DNA of 64,000 nucleotides from positions 62,001 through 126,000 of the forward strand of contig JAGVVD010000044.1 in the NCBI GenBank assembly GCA_019135865.1. The letters are read 5' to 3'. The position numbers and the translations under genes were made by a program. This stretch comes from Elusimicrobiota bacterium (lineage in GTDB: Bacteria; Elusimicrobiota; Elusimicrobia; Elusimicrobiales; UBA9959). The notes under the pieces were generated by a model. It did not search any database. It was not told the DNA's origin and worked only from the letters and a program-made list of their open reading frames with translations. Positions 43,454-53,022 of the stretch are shown in pieces. Each line of letters opens with the position of its first letter. The first letter of the stretch is position 1.

Positions 43454-44602
43454 TCAAGCCCTGCCCGCGCTGGCTTTTTCATAGACTGCGGCCAGATTTG
43501 TCAGCATCGAATCAAGCGAAAATTTTTCCGCCAGTTTCCTGTACCCGGCACCGCCCAGCCTTTGCGCCAGAGTAGGGTCATTTATCATCCTGATCACCGC
43601 CGCTGCGGCGGCGGTTGACGAAGCAGGCTGAACCAACAGGCCATCCACACCGTCTGAAATTATCTCCGGCAACCCGCCGGTACTGGTGGCCACCACGGGG
43701 CGTTTGAGCGAGAAGGCCTCTACGGCCACATAACCGAAGGACTCAAAAAGGGAAGGGATGAGGATGATATCCATCTCACGCATCCGTTCCAAAGGTACAG
43801 CAGTCTCTCCGTGAAACAACACCTTGTCCGTTATCCCGAGCCGCTCAGCCTCCGCCTCCAGCGGTTCCCTGTCCGGGCCGCTGCCATAAATGTGCAGCAG
43901 AGTGTTCGTGCGCGCCTGCGCTATTTCCGCCGCCGCCCTTACGGCGTGTATCTGCCCCTTCTGGGAGCGCAGGATCCCGAATACGCCGATATTCAGAGTT
44001 TCAGCGGCCCCGGGAAAAGGCCTGGCGGGGACGTCTCCGGCGAGGGCTATGCCGTTATAGTTGACGGTCCAGCTGCGCGGCCGGCGGCCGACCTTCCTGA
44101 AGTAAGCCTGCGCCGAATATTGGGACTCGAAAACAAAGCTCTCCGTCAGCGGGAGCAGCATTTTTTCGGCCAGGGTATATACCGCCCCCTCCAGCCTGCC
44201 GAACATATTGTGGACGGCCCCGCCGTGCGGGGTATAGACGGCCTTAACGCCGGACAGCAGCGTCAGCATCCGGGCGTAAGCGCCGCCCTTGGCACCGTGG
44301 CCGTGGACTATGGTGACGCCGCGCTCCCTGACGAAGCGGGCCAGCCGAATAACATTAAAAATATCGCGGGGGCCGGGCCTCTTGGAGATTGGTAAGCGCA
44401 GTAGGCCCTGCCCCAGCAGGGCCTCGAGCTCCGGTAATTCTTTTTCAAAAGCGGCGTCCCCTCCCGCGTCGGCGCAGACATAGCTCTGCCGCAGTCCTTC
44501 GGCTTCTTTCAGGCCGAACAGTATAGCGTGGACATGCCGGCGTATGCCGCCGGCCGGCTCCCCCACTATCTGGAGCACGTGGGCTTCGGGGTTCGCGGTC
44601 AT
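43454..44602 (-). CDS. Family 4 glycosyltransferase
   Basis: The 382-residue GT-B enzyme has EPAGGIRRHVHAI, HGHGAKGGAYARM and YTPHGGA in the acceptor domain, and SLFESFGYVAVEAFSLKRPVV, followed by TGGLPEII, in the donor domain (EX7E). It is coupled by ATGA to the GT2 gene upstream, suggesting two consecutive sugar additions. It resembles EpsD/EpsF-type enzymes of exopolysaccharide loci. Confidence 0.9.
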   Translation of the reverse strand: MTANPEAHVLQIVGEPAGGIRRHVHAILFGLKEAEGLRQSYVCADAGGDAAFEKELPELEALLGQGLLRLPISKRPGPRDIFNVIRLARFVRERGVTIVHGHGAKGGAYARMLTLLSGVKAVYTPHGGAVHNMFGRLEGAVYTLAEKMLLPLTESFVFESQYSAQAYFRKVGRRPRSWTVNYNGIALAGDVPARPFPGAAETLNIGVFGILRSQKGQIHAVRAAAEIAQARTNTLLHIYGSGPDREPLEAEAERLGITDKVLFHGETAVPLERMREMDIILIPSLFESFGYVAVEAFSLKRPVVATSTGGLPEIISDGVDGLLVQPASSTAAAAAVIRMINDPTLAQRLGGAGYRKLAEKFSLDSMLTNLAAVYEKASAGRA

Positions 44603-45633
44603 CCTTTGTGCCTAACCCGGGCCAGCGCCTTCCGCCCAGCCTCGCCCAAGGGCAGTAGCGCCGCCAGGAAGGCGGCCCAGCCTATGGCTAGTATACGCAG
44701 TTGCGACCGACTGCGGAACGACTGGATGAAATTGAGCGGGCCGAATATCCCCTTCAGGCGGGAGAGAGCGGCGCGCCGCTCCCCCTGTATCACGTGGTTG
44801 ATGGCGATGCTAATATCGTCTTTAAGATGGAGAAGGCGGTAATCATCCAGCGCGCCCCGGTCCAGCCTGTCGATGTACCTGGCCACATAGTCTTCCAGGA
44901 CCAGGAACAGGTCCTGCCTATGGGTCCTCAGGCGGAAATGCGAGTAGCTGAAGCTGGCGGTGCTTACGCGGTAGCGCAGGAGGGGTCTGTCTATAAATCC
45001 TAAGCGGTGCTTCTCCGCTACGCGCAGCCAGACGTCTAGGTCGGCCGAGCTTTTGAACTTCTCCCCGTTCCAGGCTTTTATCTCGTCCCGGTAGATAGAA
45101 GTCCTGACCAGTGCCGTAGGGAAAGTGAGAAAATTGCCATTGCGCAACACGGCGCGGAAAACCTCTTCGAAACCGAACGTCTTTCCATCCCGGCAGTCGC
45201 CCAGTTCGGGCGGCGGGCGGCGGCGTCCGATGGTCGCGCCGGTGGAGTCTATCTCCTCGGCGGCGGTGAAGACGACGCCGGTCTCCCGATATTTCTCCAG
45301 GAAGTCGACGGCCGCGGAGACCATACCCGGCAGGTAGATATCGTCGGAATGGTAGATGGCGGTATAGTCACCACCGGTCACCCCGATACAGCGTGTAAAG
45401 TTTCCCTCCGCGCCGACATTTTCTTGGTTGCGCAGGACCTTCACCCGGGGATCCCTAGCGGCATATGAATCAGCTATTCTTAGCGTATCGTCGGTAGAGG
45501 CGTTGTCCACCACCATAACTTTTATGTTCGCGTAGGTCTGGGCCAATATAGAGTCCAGGGACGGGCCGAGGGTTTCGGCGGCGTTATAAGTAGGCACGCA
45601 GACATATACCAGGGGCAATTCGGTACCGGTCAT
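44599..45633 (-). CDS. Family 2 glycosyltransferase
   Basis: The 344-residue GT-A enzyme has VCVPTYNAAETL, IKVMVVDNASTDDT and the metal site IYHSDDIYLPG (about residue 95), with a hydrophobic segment near the C-terminus (LRILAIGWAAFLAALLPL) that may hold it at the membrane. It overlaps both wzx and the GT4 gene by four bases. Confidence 0.9.
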   Translation of the reverse strand: MTGTELPLVYVCVPTYNAAETLGPSLDSILAQTYANIKVMVVDNASTDDTLRIADSYAARDPRVKVLRNQENVGAEGNFTRCIGVTGGDYTAIYHSDDIYLPGMVSAAVDFLEKYRETGVVFTAAEEIDSTGATIGRRRPPPELGDCRDGKTFGFEEVFRAVLRNGNFLTFPTALVRTSIYRDEIKAWNGEKFKSSADLDVWLRVAEKHRLGFIDRPLLRYRVSTASFSYSHFRLRTHRQDLFLVLEDYVARYIDRLDRGALDDYRLLHLKDDISIAINHVIQGERRAALSRLKGIFGPLNFIQSFRSRSQLRILAIGWAAFLAALLPLGEAGRKALARVRHKG

Positions 45634-47132
45634 CCGGGCTCGCCTCCTCCTCCGCTAATTTTTTCCAAGTTCTCCCAGGCCTTTGCCTCTGCCCCTCCAG
45701 CCCCGGGGGCCGTAAAATAATTACCGGCAAGCCTGTATTGCAGGAAAAGGAAATACAGGCCTGAAACGCTCAGCAGGATCAAGGACAAGGTTATGGAACT
45801 TGTATGTACAGGCAGCAGCAACAAAAAAAGAAGCGAAAACGCGGCAGGGCGAAGGGAACCTCTGTAGTCTATCGACTTGCGCATGAGCCGCGCTACGGAC
45901 GCATTCAGGGCAAGCAGCGTAATTAACCCGCTTACCACTATAACCGCCGGGACCAGCAGCTCGGGCGCGTGGGAGCGGACGGCAAAATAAACGCCCACAA
46001 AAGCCGTCACACCTCCGATGAGGTACGGGATTATAAGGGTCCGTGTTTTCATTTCTGAGTGCGCTCCGGCCGCCAGTATGTTCGCCGACATCCGGAAGAA
46101 CTCAAAAAAAGCCCCGAACCGGACATAAAAGAATACATCCTTAAATTTTGCGTCCACCAGGACCAGGACCAGGGGCTCCGCCGCGCAAAACACAAAAACC
46201 AGGAATATCAAGTACACAGGGATGGTCTTCCGGACAAGGTCGCTGACCGCGTTCTGCCTTACTACCTGGTCCTGGCTGCTGATCTTGCGGTAAAACTCGG
46301 GGTAATATATCTGCTGTACCAGCGTTTCTATCACTCCGGCAAGGCTGGTGGATATACCCAGGCCCACGGCGAGATAACCCAGGAATTCAGCGCCCATGGC
46401 TTTTTCGACTATAGCTCTGTATCCCTGGTTCTGCATCCACATGAACAGCGTGGCCAGCGCCAGCGGGATAGCGAACGTGGCCACCGTCTTAAGGCTCCCA
46501 ATTCCCGCTTGTGCAGGCATGCCTGTTTCCGCAGCGCCATGGTTTTCGGAAATCTTCTTAAGTTTAGCGAAGGCGAAGATTGAAACCAGGGCAAAAGCGA
46601 GCGCCTGGCCCCATAGCCACACAACAGCGGTTTTTTCGATAAAGACCGAAAAGAGGCTGGAAAACAGCAAGCCCAGCGCCGTCGTCAGCACGGAGAAAAC
46701 CACGAAAGCCCTGGGGCTGCCCAGCAAATTAATTGCGGGGATGATAGTTTGATTCCAAGCGAACGCACACACATAAAAACCAACTATAAGAACGAGCGGC
46801 AGGGCGGCAAGTTCGGCGCCCACGCCAAAAACTTTCTTACCGATAAAAACCGCAGCGGACGAAAAGACCGACACCGCCGCGAGGTAGAGCCAGAAAAGAA
46901 AGAAAGAGTATGTCAGCACCCCGCTCTTTTTCCAGTCGTTCAATTTCCTGGTCATATACATGCCCACAGGGGTCACCAGGAAAATCATGAACAAGGAGGT
47001 AAAGGACAGTATCAGGTACACGCTGCCGACCTGGGCCGGGGTCAGCAAAGTGGAAAGAACGCGGAAAAGGGCGAGGGCCAGCAGCGCCTGGAGGAAGCGC
47101 CCCGACATAAGGACCACTATATCTTTACGCAT
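45630..47132 (-). CDS. wzx: Wzx-type oligosaccharide flippase
   Basis: The 500-residue protein has about 12-14 helices, starting MSGRFLQALLALALF, with TPAQVGSVYLILSF in the first loop, as in the MATE/Wzx polysaccharide exporter family. ATG 47132 fits the usual short N-terminus; the frame from 47204 adds a charged extension of doubtful value. It should flip an undecaprenyl-linked repeat unit for Wzy. The PglK-like ABC flippase at 36451 is a separate exporter. Confidence 0.87.
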   Translation of the reverse strand: MRKDIVVLMSGRFLQALLALALFRVLSTLLTPAQVGSVYLILSFTSLFMIFLVTPVGMYMTRKLNDWKKSGVLTYSFFLFWLYLAAVSVFSSAAVFIGKKVFGVGAELAALPLVLIVGFYVCAFAWNQTIIPAINLLGSPRAFVVFSVLTTALGLLFSSLFSVFIEKTAVVWLWGQALAFALVSIFAFAKLKKISENHGAAETGMPAQAGIGSLKTVATFAIPLALATLFMWMQNQGYRAIVEKAMGAEFLGYLAVGLGISTSLAGVIETLVQQIYYPEFYRKISSQDQVVRQNAVSDLVRKTIPVYLIFLVFVFCAAEPLVLVLVDAKFKDVFFYVRFGAFFEFFRMSANILAAGAHSEMKTRTLIIPYLIGGVTAFVGVYFAVRSHAPELLVPAVIVVSGLITLLALNASVARLMRKSIDYRGSLRPAAFSLLFLLLLPVHTSSITLSLILLSVSGLYFLFLQYRLAGNYFTAPGAGGAEAKAWENLEKISGGGGEPG

Positions 47133-47200
47133 AAACCCATTCCGTATACACTTCTCCGCGCGACCGGGAAAAATACCGCCCGGAGATATTACAGCCTTGA

Positions 47201-48220
47201 TCAAGCTCCGAAAAAAATCCCTTCCAATACCTGTTCGAGGCGTCGGAGGTAAGTGTGTTCCCTCTCCGCCCGCTGATGCCCGGACAGCATGATGCGCGCG
47301 CGGTCGAGTTCATTGTCAAGGTAATACTTTATCTGTTGCACGCAATCCTCCGGAGTGGAGAAAACCGCCACTTCTTTCCCTATTTCCAGATATCGTTCAA
47401 GGCCTATCACGTAATTGGTAAGCTGAAAGCCTCCGGCGAACGGTATTTCGAAATTTCGCCCCTTTATCTGCTCGGCAGTCTTGCGGGAGACCAGCCAGCG
47501 CAGGAAATTGCGTGGGCCGCCCAGGACGAACCTTGCATCCCGGGGAACGCTGTTGGAGAGGTTGAGGTTTATCCCGCTGGTCCTGAAGATCTCCTCCATC
47601 CTCTCAAAGGACACCTTACCGTTGGGCCAGCCGGCGCCGAAGCACTCCACTTTTACGCCCGCCTTAGCCAACTGCCGTATGAACCACGAGCGGACCTCGT
47701 TGCGAGCACCCACGAAAGAGACCTCGTAAGTGTACTTCTCTCCCGCGGGCAGGGGGCCCTTATGTCCAGGAAAAGGCTGGGCGGCCCATTGTGTCAGTAT
47801 AGGCTTAACGCCTATGCCGGAGTATCTTGCCAGGCTGAAGGGGTCGGTAGTCAGCACATGGGTGAAATGAGGGGCCAGTTTCGACGAGAAAGAGTCGAAG
47901 CGCCAGGTATCGTCGCCGAACCAGGCGCAGGTGGGCCAGCGCGCCTTCAGGGCGTCCAGGAACGGAGGGTCGAACTGGTCGGTGTACGGGACGAAGAAGA
48001 TGAGGTCCGGCGAAAAAGACTCCGCTTTCTCCAGCAACTTCCGCCTCAGGAGAGGCCGGTCATTCACGAACTCGTCGTAATAGAAGACGTCGGAAGCCGG
48101 GGCCAGTTTTTTAAGGTTGTCGTAGAACCAGGCTTTTTCGGGCGAAAGTCCCCTGGCGGGATCGCAATAGTCCCACTGCATATGCACCGCGAGGATCTTC
48201 TTCGCCCAGGTCTTCGGCAT
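47201..48220 (-). CDS. CgeB-like glycosyltransferase
   Basis: The 339-residue protein has LIFFVPYTDQFDPPFL and WFGDDTWRFD in its first half, then INLNLSNS, KGRNFEIPFAGGFQLT, GKEVAVFSTPEDCVQQIKYYL and a final HTYLRRL, nearly the complete CgeB signature. It is distantly related to the gene at 42256. It follows the ColD-like dehydratase gene and may transfer the deoxy sugar made there. Confidence 0.85.
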   Translation of the reverse strand: MPKTWAKKILAVHMQWDYCDPARGLSPEKAWFYDNLKKLAPASDVFYYDEFVNDRPLLRRKLLEKAESFSPDLIFFVPYTDQFDPPFLDALKARWPTCAWFGDDTWRFDSFSSKLAPHFTHVLTTDPFSLARYSGIGVKPILTQWAAQPFPGHKGPLPAGEKYTYEVSFVGARNEVRSWFIRQLAKAGVKVECFGAGWPNGKVSFERMEEIFRTSGINLNLSNSVPRDARFVLGGPRNFLRWLVSRKTAEQIKGRNFEIPFAGGFQLTNYVIGLERYLEIGKEVAVFSTPEDCVQQIKYYLDNELDRARIMLSGHQRAEREHTYLRRLEQVLEGIFFGA

Positions 48221-48229
48221 CCGTGTGGC

Positions 48230-49405
48230 TCAGTACTTGCGCAGGCAGCTCTTGAGCATATCCAGGTCCGCTTCTGTCAGCTCCGGGTAGTTGCCGAAGT
48301 AGAAACCGCATTCGTGCAGAAGTTCCGCGCCCTTGAGGTCGTACTTCTCGCCGACGTACTTGGCGTAGAAAGGCTGGCGCTGCATATTGCCGGCGATGAC
48401 GGGGCGTATCTCCACTCCGTCGCCGGAGAACTGTTCTATATACTTCCCCCTCAGTTCCTTGGACTTGCAGAGCACGGGGAAAGCGAAGTTTGACAGGAAG
48501 GACAGGTGTCCGCGTTTTATAGGCAGCAGGTCCGGGTTATTATTGACCTCGTCCTCCAGCGCAAGATAGTTCTTCTCGCGCACCTCGCAATTGGCCTTGA
48601 GGTAGCGCAGCTGGGTCAGGCCCAGGAAGCCGGTGATCTCCGTCGGGCGCAGGTTGAAGCCCAGGTCGTAGAAAGTGTACTTGGCTTCGAACTCGCTCTT
48701 GACGCCGTACTTCTCGCGCAGGCGGCGCTGGGCCGCGAAGCCGAGGTTGCGGTCCCAGCCGTTGGCGCGGGTGATGCGCAGCATCTCGTCGAGCTCTTCG
48801 TCGTCGGTGCAGCAGCAGCCGCCTTCGATGGTGGACATGTGATGGGCCACGAAGAAGGAGAAAGTGGCGGCCTGGCCGAAGTTGCCGGTCTTGCCCTCCG
48901 GGAGGGCGGTACCCAGCGACTCGCAGTTGTCCTCGATGAGCAGGACACCGTTCTTAGAGCAGAGCTCCCGTATGGCCGCCAGGTCGCCCGCGAAACCCAG
49001 AGCGTTGGTGATGAAGAAAGCGTTCAGCTTGGTCTTCTTGAGCGTCTCGGCCAGGTTGGAGGCCATGCAGTTGAGCGTCTGGGCCTCGCAGTCGACGGGG
49101 ACCGCTTTCATGCCCAGCTGGAGTATCGGCATGACGTTGGTGGACCAGGTCAACGCGGAGAAGCCCACTTTGTCGCCGTCCTTGAGCCGTCCCAGGTTCT
49201 TGAGCGCCTGCAGGAGGGCCAGGTTGGCGCTGCCGCCGCTGTTGAAGAGCACGCAGTGCTTCCGGCCCTGCTCGGCGGCGAAGGCCTTCTCGAACTGCTG
49301 GCATTTCTCGCCCATGCTCAGGATCTTGGCCTGCATGATGAACTCGGTGAGCTCTTTCTTGGTCTCGTACTCGTTGAGGAACGTGTTCTTCATCAGTGGT
49401 ATCAT
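48230..49405 (-). CDS. ColD-like PMP-dependent sugar 3-dehydratase
   Basis: The 391-residue DegT-fold protein has the usual LFNSGGSANLAL and IEDNCESLG, but at the PLP position reads FFVAHHMSTIEGG: His188 replaces the Schiff-base lysine. In ColD the same His-for-Lys change makes the enzyme a PMP-dependent C3 dehydratase of GDP-4-keto-6-deoxymannose. CTDDEELDEML and RANGWDRNL also fit that branch. With the Fcl/ColC-like gene overlapping by ATGA, and ManC and Gmd in the same operon, GDP-colitose is a plausible product. Another 3-deoxy sugar cannot be excluded. Confidence 0.75.
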   Translation of the reverse strand: MIPLMKNTFLNEYETKKELTEFIMQAKILSMGEKCQQFEKAFAAEQGRKHCVLFNSGGSANLALLQALKNLGRLKDGDKVGFSALTWSTNVMPILQLGMKAVPVDCEAQTLNCMASNLAETLKKTKLNAFFITNALGFAGDLAAIRELCSKNGVLLIEDNCESLGTALPEGKTGNFGQAATFSFFVAHHMSTIEGGCCCTDDEELDEMLRITRANGWDRNLGFAAQRRLREKYGVKSEFEAKYTFYDLGFNLRPTEITGFLGLTQLRYLKANCEVREKNYLALEDEVNNNPDLLPIKRGHLSFLSNFAFPVLCKSKELRGKYIEQFSGDGVEIRPVIAGNMQRQPFYAKYVGEKYDLKGAELLHECGFYFGNYPELTEADLDMLKSCLRKY

Positions 49406-50331
49406 TTTTCGTCTCCGTAGTGCGTTTTGAAGAATTCGTAGGCGGCGGCGACGCCCTCTTTAAGGGGGGTTTTCGGCGCCCAGCCCCAGGCCTTCTGCCT
49501 GGAAATATCGACGAGTTTGCGCGCCATGCCGGCCGGCTTGGACGCGTCGTGGGTGAAAGTCCCCTTGTAGCCCACCACTTCGGCCACGGCCGCGTAATAC
49601 TCGTCGATCGAGTGGTCCTCGCCCGGGCCGGCGTTCATCAGCTCCGGCAGCGTCTCGAAATGCGTCACGGCGCGGTGCACGCAGTCGGCGACGTCGCCGG
49701 CGTACATGAACTCGCGGCGGGCCTTGCCGTCGCCCCAGATCTCCACGCTGTTCTCCCCCCGCTTCACGGCCAGGTGCAGTTTGCGTATGACGGCGGGGAT
49801 CATATGGGAATTCTCGGGCGCGAACTTGTCCCACCTGCCGTAGAGGTTGCAGGGGATGAGCGTCTTGTAGGCGTACTCCGGGTTCTCGCGCGAGATATAG
49901 GAGCAGAGGCGCGAGACCGCGATCTTGGCCAGCGCGTAGCCCTCGTTGGTGGGTTCCAGTTCTCCCTGCAGCACCAGTTCCTCTTTCAGGGGATTCGGAG
50001 CGTTGCGCGGGTACATGCAGGAACTGCCCAGGTTCAGCAGGCGCTTCACGCCGAGCTGGCGGGCGGCCCAGACCACGTTGCGGCCCATGTCGAGGTTCTC
50101 CAGCAGAAAAGCCACGGGGTGGGCCATATTGGCCTGTATGCCGCCAACGCGGCCGGCGGCGTGGATGACGAAATCCGGCCGCACACGGTCCAGGTACGCC
50201 TTGACCGCCGTAAAATCCGACAGGTCCAGCTCGGCTATGTCGGGCGCGAAGAACTCGTGCCCGGCGGCCGCGGCGTGCTCGCGGATATTGGTCCCCACCA
50301 TGCCGGCTCCGCCGGTCAGGAAGATCTTCAT
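49402..50331 (-). CDS. fcl: GDP-L-fucose synthase/ColC-like epimerase-reductase
   Basis: The 309-residue SDR starts IFLTGGAGMVGTNI and has GSSCMYPRNAPNP, LEPTNEGYALAKI (catalytic Tyr and Lys) and IPCNLYGRWDKF, the fingerprint of GDP-fucose synthase and its relative ColC. Fcl epimerises C3 and C5 and reduces C4; ColC epimerises only C5 of the 3-deoxy compound. The ColD-like neighbour favours ColC, sequence alone favours either. Confidence 0.85.
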   Translation of the reverse strand: MKIFLTGGAGMVGTNIREHAAAAGHEFFAPDIAELDLSDFTAVKAYLDRVRPDFVIHAAGRVGGIQANMAHPVAFLLENLDMGRNVVWAARQLGVKRLLNLGSSCMYPRNAPNPLKEELVLQGELEPTNEGYALAKIAVSRLCSYISRENPEYAYKTLIPCNLYGRWDKFAPENSHMIPAVIRKLHLAVKRGENSVEIWGDGKARREFMYAGDVADCVHRAVTHFETLPELMNAGPGEDHSIDEYYAAVAEVVGYKGTFTHDASKPAGMARKLVDISRQKAWGWAPKTPLKEGVAAAYEFFKTHYGDEK

Positions 50332-51266
50332 TTCTTCACCGTCCTGCAGTTCTTGAGGTACTCGTCGGCCTTCACGGCGTCCGCGTCCAGCTTCTCCAGG
50401 TTCGCCCGGTAATAGGCGTAAAGTTCCTTTATCGCTTCCGCATGCGGAGTGAACTTCAGGTCCGGGAACTCGGCCAGCAGCCGCGCATTGGAGCCGGTGT
50501 ACTCCAGGTTCATACCCGGATTGAGTACGCGGACTTCCACCGGCTTTTCCGCGGCGGCGTTGACCAGCCCCGCCAGGGCCAGCAGGTCGGGCGACTCGGT
50601 CGGCGTCACATTGTAATGGGCGTGCGCGGGCTTCGGCCCGGCCGCGAAGCGCTCCAATACCCGGAGGAAATCTCCCATCCAGAGAAAATCCTGCACGGTA
50701 TTCTGGTTTATTGTTATCGGCATGCCCAGGAGGGATTTCACTATGGCGTTGGAGATGAACTTGAAGGTGTAGTCCTCGTACCTGCCGAAGAGGCCGAAGA
50801 CGCGCAGGACCGTGACGTCGCCGCGGCCTTCGGCGAATTTGGAGACGACGTACTTGGAGAAGCCGTAAGGGTCGGCCGGCACGCTGGCGTCGAAATAATC
50901 CTCGGACATCTTAGGCCGGTAGGCGCGAATATCGTACTCGGCCCCGCTGCCCAGCTGTATCAGGCGCGCGCCGGGGCTCTTGGCGCGGTAGAGGTTGAAG
51001 AACATCGCCAGGTTGGCGGCCGTCACGTCGGTATCGCCGTGGGCGTAGGCGGTCTTGCGGGTACTGACCACCGCAGCGGAGTTGATGACGCAGTCCGGGC
51101 CGAAGTCGCCCACCACGCGCTTCACAGCCTCGGGGTCGCGCAGGTCGGCCACCGGGTCCGTGCAGGCGAACACCTCGTACTTCTCCGGCGCGGCTGAAAA
51201 GTATTCGACGGCGCTGCGGCCGATGAAGCCGGAGGCGCCGGCGACGAATATCCTTGTTTTAGACAT
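50328..51266 (-). CDS. NAD-dependent sugar reductase/epimerase, YerF-like candidate
   Basis: The 312-residue SDR has IFVAGASGFIGRSAVEYF, LGSGAEYD and PYGFSKYVVSKF (Tyr-x3-Lys). It overlaps the thiamine-diphosphate enzyme upstream by eight bases and the Fcl-like gene downstream by four. In the Yersinia yersiniose pathway a reductase (YerF) acts after the ThDP enzyme YerE, reducing the new carbonyl; this gene holds that position. An abequose/paratose-type 4-reductase is the alternative. Confidence 0.72.
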   Translation of the reverse strand: MSKTRIFVAGASGFIGRSAVEYFSAAPEKYEVFACTDPVADLRDPEAVKRVVGDFGPDCVINSAAVVSTRKTAYAHGDTDVTAANLAMFFNLYRAKSPGARLIQLGSGAEYDIRAYRPKMSEDYFDASVPADPYGFSKYVVSKFAEGRGDVTVLRVFGLFGRYEDYTFKFISNAIVKSLLGMPITINQNTVQDFLWMGDFLRVLERFAAGPKPAHAHYNVTPTESPDLLALAGLVNAAAEKPVEVRVLNPGMNLEYTGSNARLLAEFPDLKFTPHAEAIKELYAYYRANLEKLDADAVKADEYLKNCRTVKK

Positions 51267-53022
51267 CGGGCTCCGGCAGCGGCTTTATTAGCATCGCCTT
51301 CTCGAGTTTTTCTCTCGGCATCACTGGGGACATGTCCTCCATGGGCCGGTTGAACTCCAGCTTGGGCTCCACCGTGGTTTCCGGCGTAAGCTTTACTTCC
51401 AGCAGTGAAGGGGACTTCCCCGACAGGGCGGCGCGCGCGGCCTCGCCGGCGCGGGCGGGCTCCGACACGGTCCGGCCCGGCACGCCGTAGGCTTCGATTA
51501 TACGGCGCAGGTCCGGGCAACTGTAGCCGATCAGCGTGGACTGGCGGCGCCGGCCGAAATAGAGGTCCTGGAAATGGCGGACCATGCCCAGGCAGCCGTT
51601 GTTCATCAGCACGACTTTTATCGGCAACCGCCTGACGGAGAGCGAATCCATGTCCTGGATATTGACCTGGATCCCGCCGTCGCCGCAGACGGCGATGACG
51701 CGGCGGCCGGGGCAGGCGATGGCCGCGCCTATGGCGGCGGGCAGTGAGAAGCCCATCGAGCCCATCCCGCCCGAGATCAGCATGCGCTGGCCCTTCTTGA
51801 GGCGGAAGGACTGGGCCGCCCACATCTGGTTCTGGCCCACGTCCACGCAAATGATATCGTCGGGGCGCGAATGCCGGGCGAGGACCTCCATGAAGCGGTT
51901 GGGGTTTATCTCCCCCTTGCGCTCGGGGGTCTCCACCAGCGGGAAGTCGCGGCGGTAGGCGTCCAGCGCGGCGTACCAGCCGCGCAGGTCCGGCCTCGGC
52001 GGCTTCAGCGCGTTGAGGCGCTTGAGGAACTCCCCCGCGTCGGCGCGCACGGCCAGTTCGGTCCTGACCTTGGCTCCCAGCTCGTGCGGATCTATATCGA
52101 CGTGTATGCGCTTCGCGGCGCGCGCGAAAGTGTCCGTGCGGGCGCCGGTCTGCCGCGTGTCCAGCCGCGAGCCCAGCACCAGCAGCAGGTCGCAGTTGGC
52201 CAGCGCCATATTGCTGTACCGGCTGCCGTAGGAGCCGATCATGCCGGTGAAATTGCGCGCGGAGTGGTCGACGGAATCGAGGCCCATCAGAGAGCAGACG
52301 GCCGGCAGGCCGGTGCGCCTGAGGAATTTTTCCAGCTCGGCGGCGGCGCCGGCCGAACGCACGCCTCCCCCGACCAGGACCAGCGGCCGCCTGGACTTGG
52401 CCAGCAGCGACGCGGCGCGCTTCAGCACGGAGGCGGGGATCGGTTTCACGGCGGACAGCCGTCTGTGCTCGGGGCTGCCGAAGAAGCGGCGGAGCCTGGC
52501 CGGGTCTATCTGCGCCCGCTGCACGTTCATCGGCAGGTCCAGCAGCACCGGGCCGGGGCGGCCGTGGCGCGCCAGGAAGACGGCCTTCTCCAGGCAATAC
52601 CTTATGTCCTTCGGGTCCTCGACCAGCACGGCGTATTTGACCAGCGGCCGCGCGACGCTGACGATATCGGTCTCCTGGAAACCGATCTGGCGCACGGGCC
52701 GCTCGAACTTGTATTCGTAGGTGTTGACCTGGCCGGTTATGAACAGGCAGGGCACGGAATCGAAATAGCAGCTGCCTATCGGGGTCAGCAGGTTCAGCGC
52801 GCCGGGGCCGCTGGTGGCCATGGCCGCGCCCAGGCCGTTCAGGCGGGCGTAGGCCTCGGCCGCGAAACCGGCCGCCTGCTCGTGGTGCATGGAAACACAG
52901 GCAATGTCCTTGCGCCCGTGCACCGAATCGACGAGGTGCGTGATGGCGCCGCCGACCATCTCGAAGATATGTCGCACGCCCTGACGGGCTACAAAATCGA
53001 CGACGTAGTCCGAAAGCTTCAT
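51259..53022 (-). CDS. Thiamine-diphosphate enzyme, acetolactate-synthase fold (YerE-like candidate)
   Basis: The 587-residue protein has the full three-domain ThDP layout: SMHHEQAAGFAAEAYAR with the catalytic Glu near residue 48, a middle domain (PLVLVGGGVRSAG), and the ThDP motif VCGDGGIQVNIQDMDSL ending in LMNNG. It lies between rfbH and a sugar reductase with overlaps on both sides, not with branched-chain amino-acid genes. In yersiniose synthesis YerE transfers a two-carbon unit from pyruvate to CDP-3,6-dideoxy-4-hexulose. That role is inferred from context. Confidence 0.82.
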   Translation of the reverse strand: MKLSDYVVDFVARQGVRHIFEMVGGAITHLVDSVHGRKDIACVSMHHEQAAGFAAEAYARLNGLGAAMATSGPGALNLLTPIGSCYFDSVPCLFITGQVNTYEYKFERPVRQIGFQETDIVSVARPLVKYAVLVEDPKDIRYCLEKAVFLARHGRPGPVLLDLPMNVQRAQIDPARLRRFFGSPEHRRLSAVKPIPASVLKRAASLLAKSRRPLVLVGGGVRSAGAAAELEKFLRRTGLPAVCSLMGLDSVDHSARNFTGMIGSYGSRYSNMALANCDLLLVLGSRLDTRQTGARTDTFARAAKRIHVDIDPHELGAKVRTELAVRADAGEFLKRLNALKPPRPDLRGWYAALDAYRRDFPLVETPERKGEINPNRFMEVLARHSRPDDIICVDVGQNQMWAAQSFRLKKGQRMLISGGMGSMGFSLPAAIGAAIACPGRRVIAVCGDGGIQVNIQDMDSLSVRRLPIKVVLMNNGCLGMVRHFQDLYFGRRRQSTLIGYSCPDLRRIIEAYGVPGRTVSEPARAGEAARAALSGKSPSLLEVKLTPETTVEPKLEFNRPMEDMSPVMPREKLEKAMLIKPLPEPDV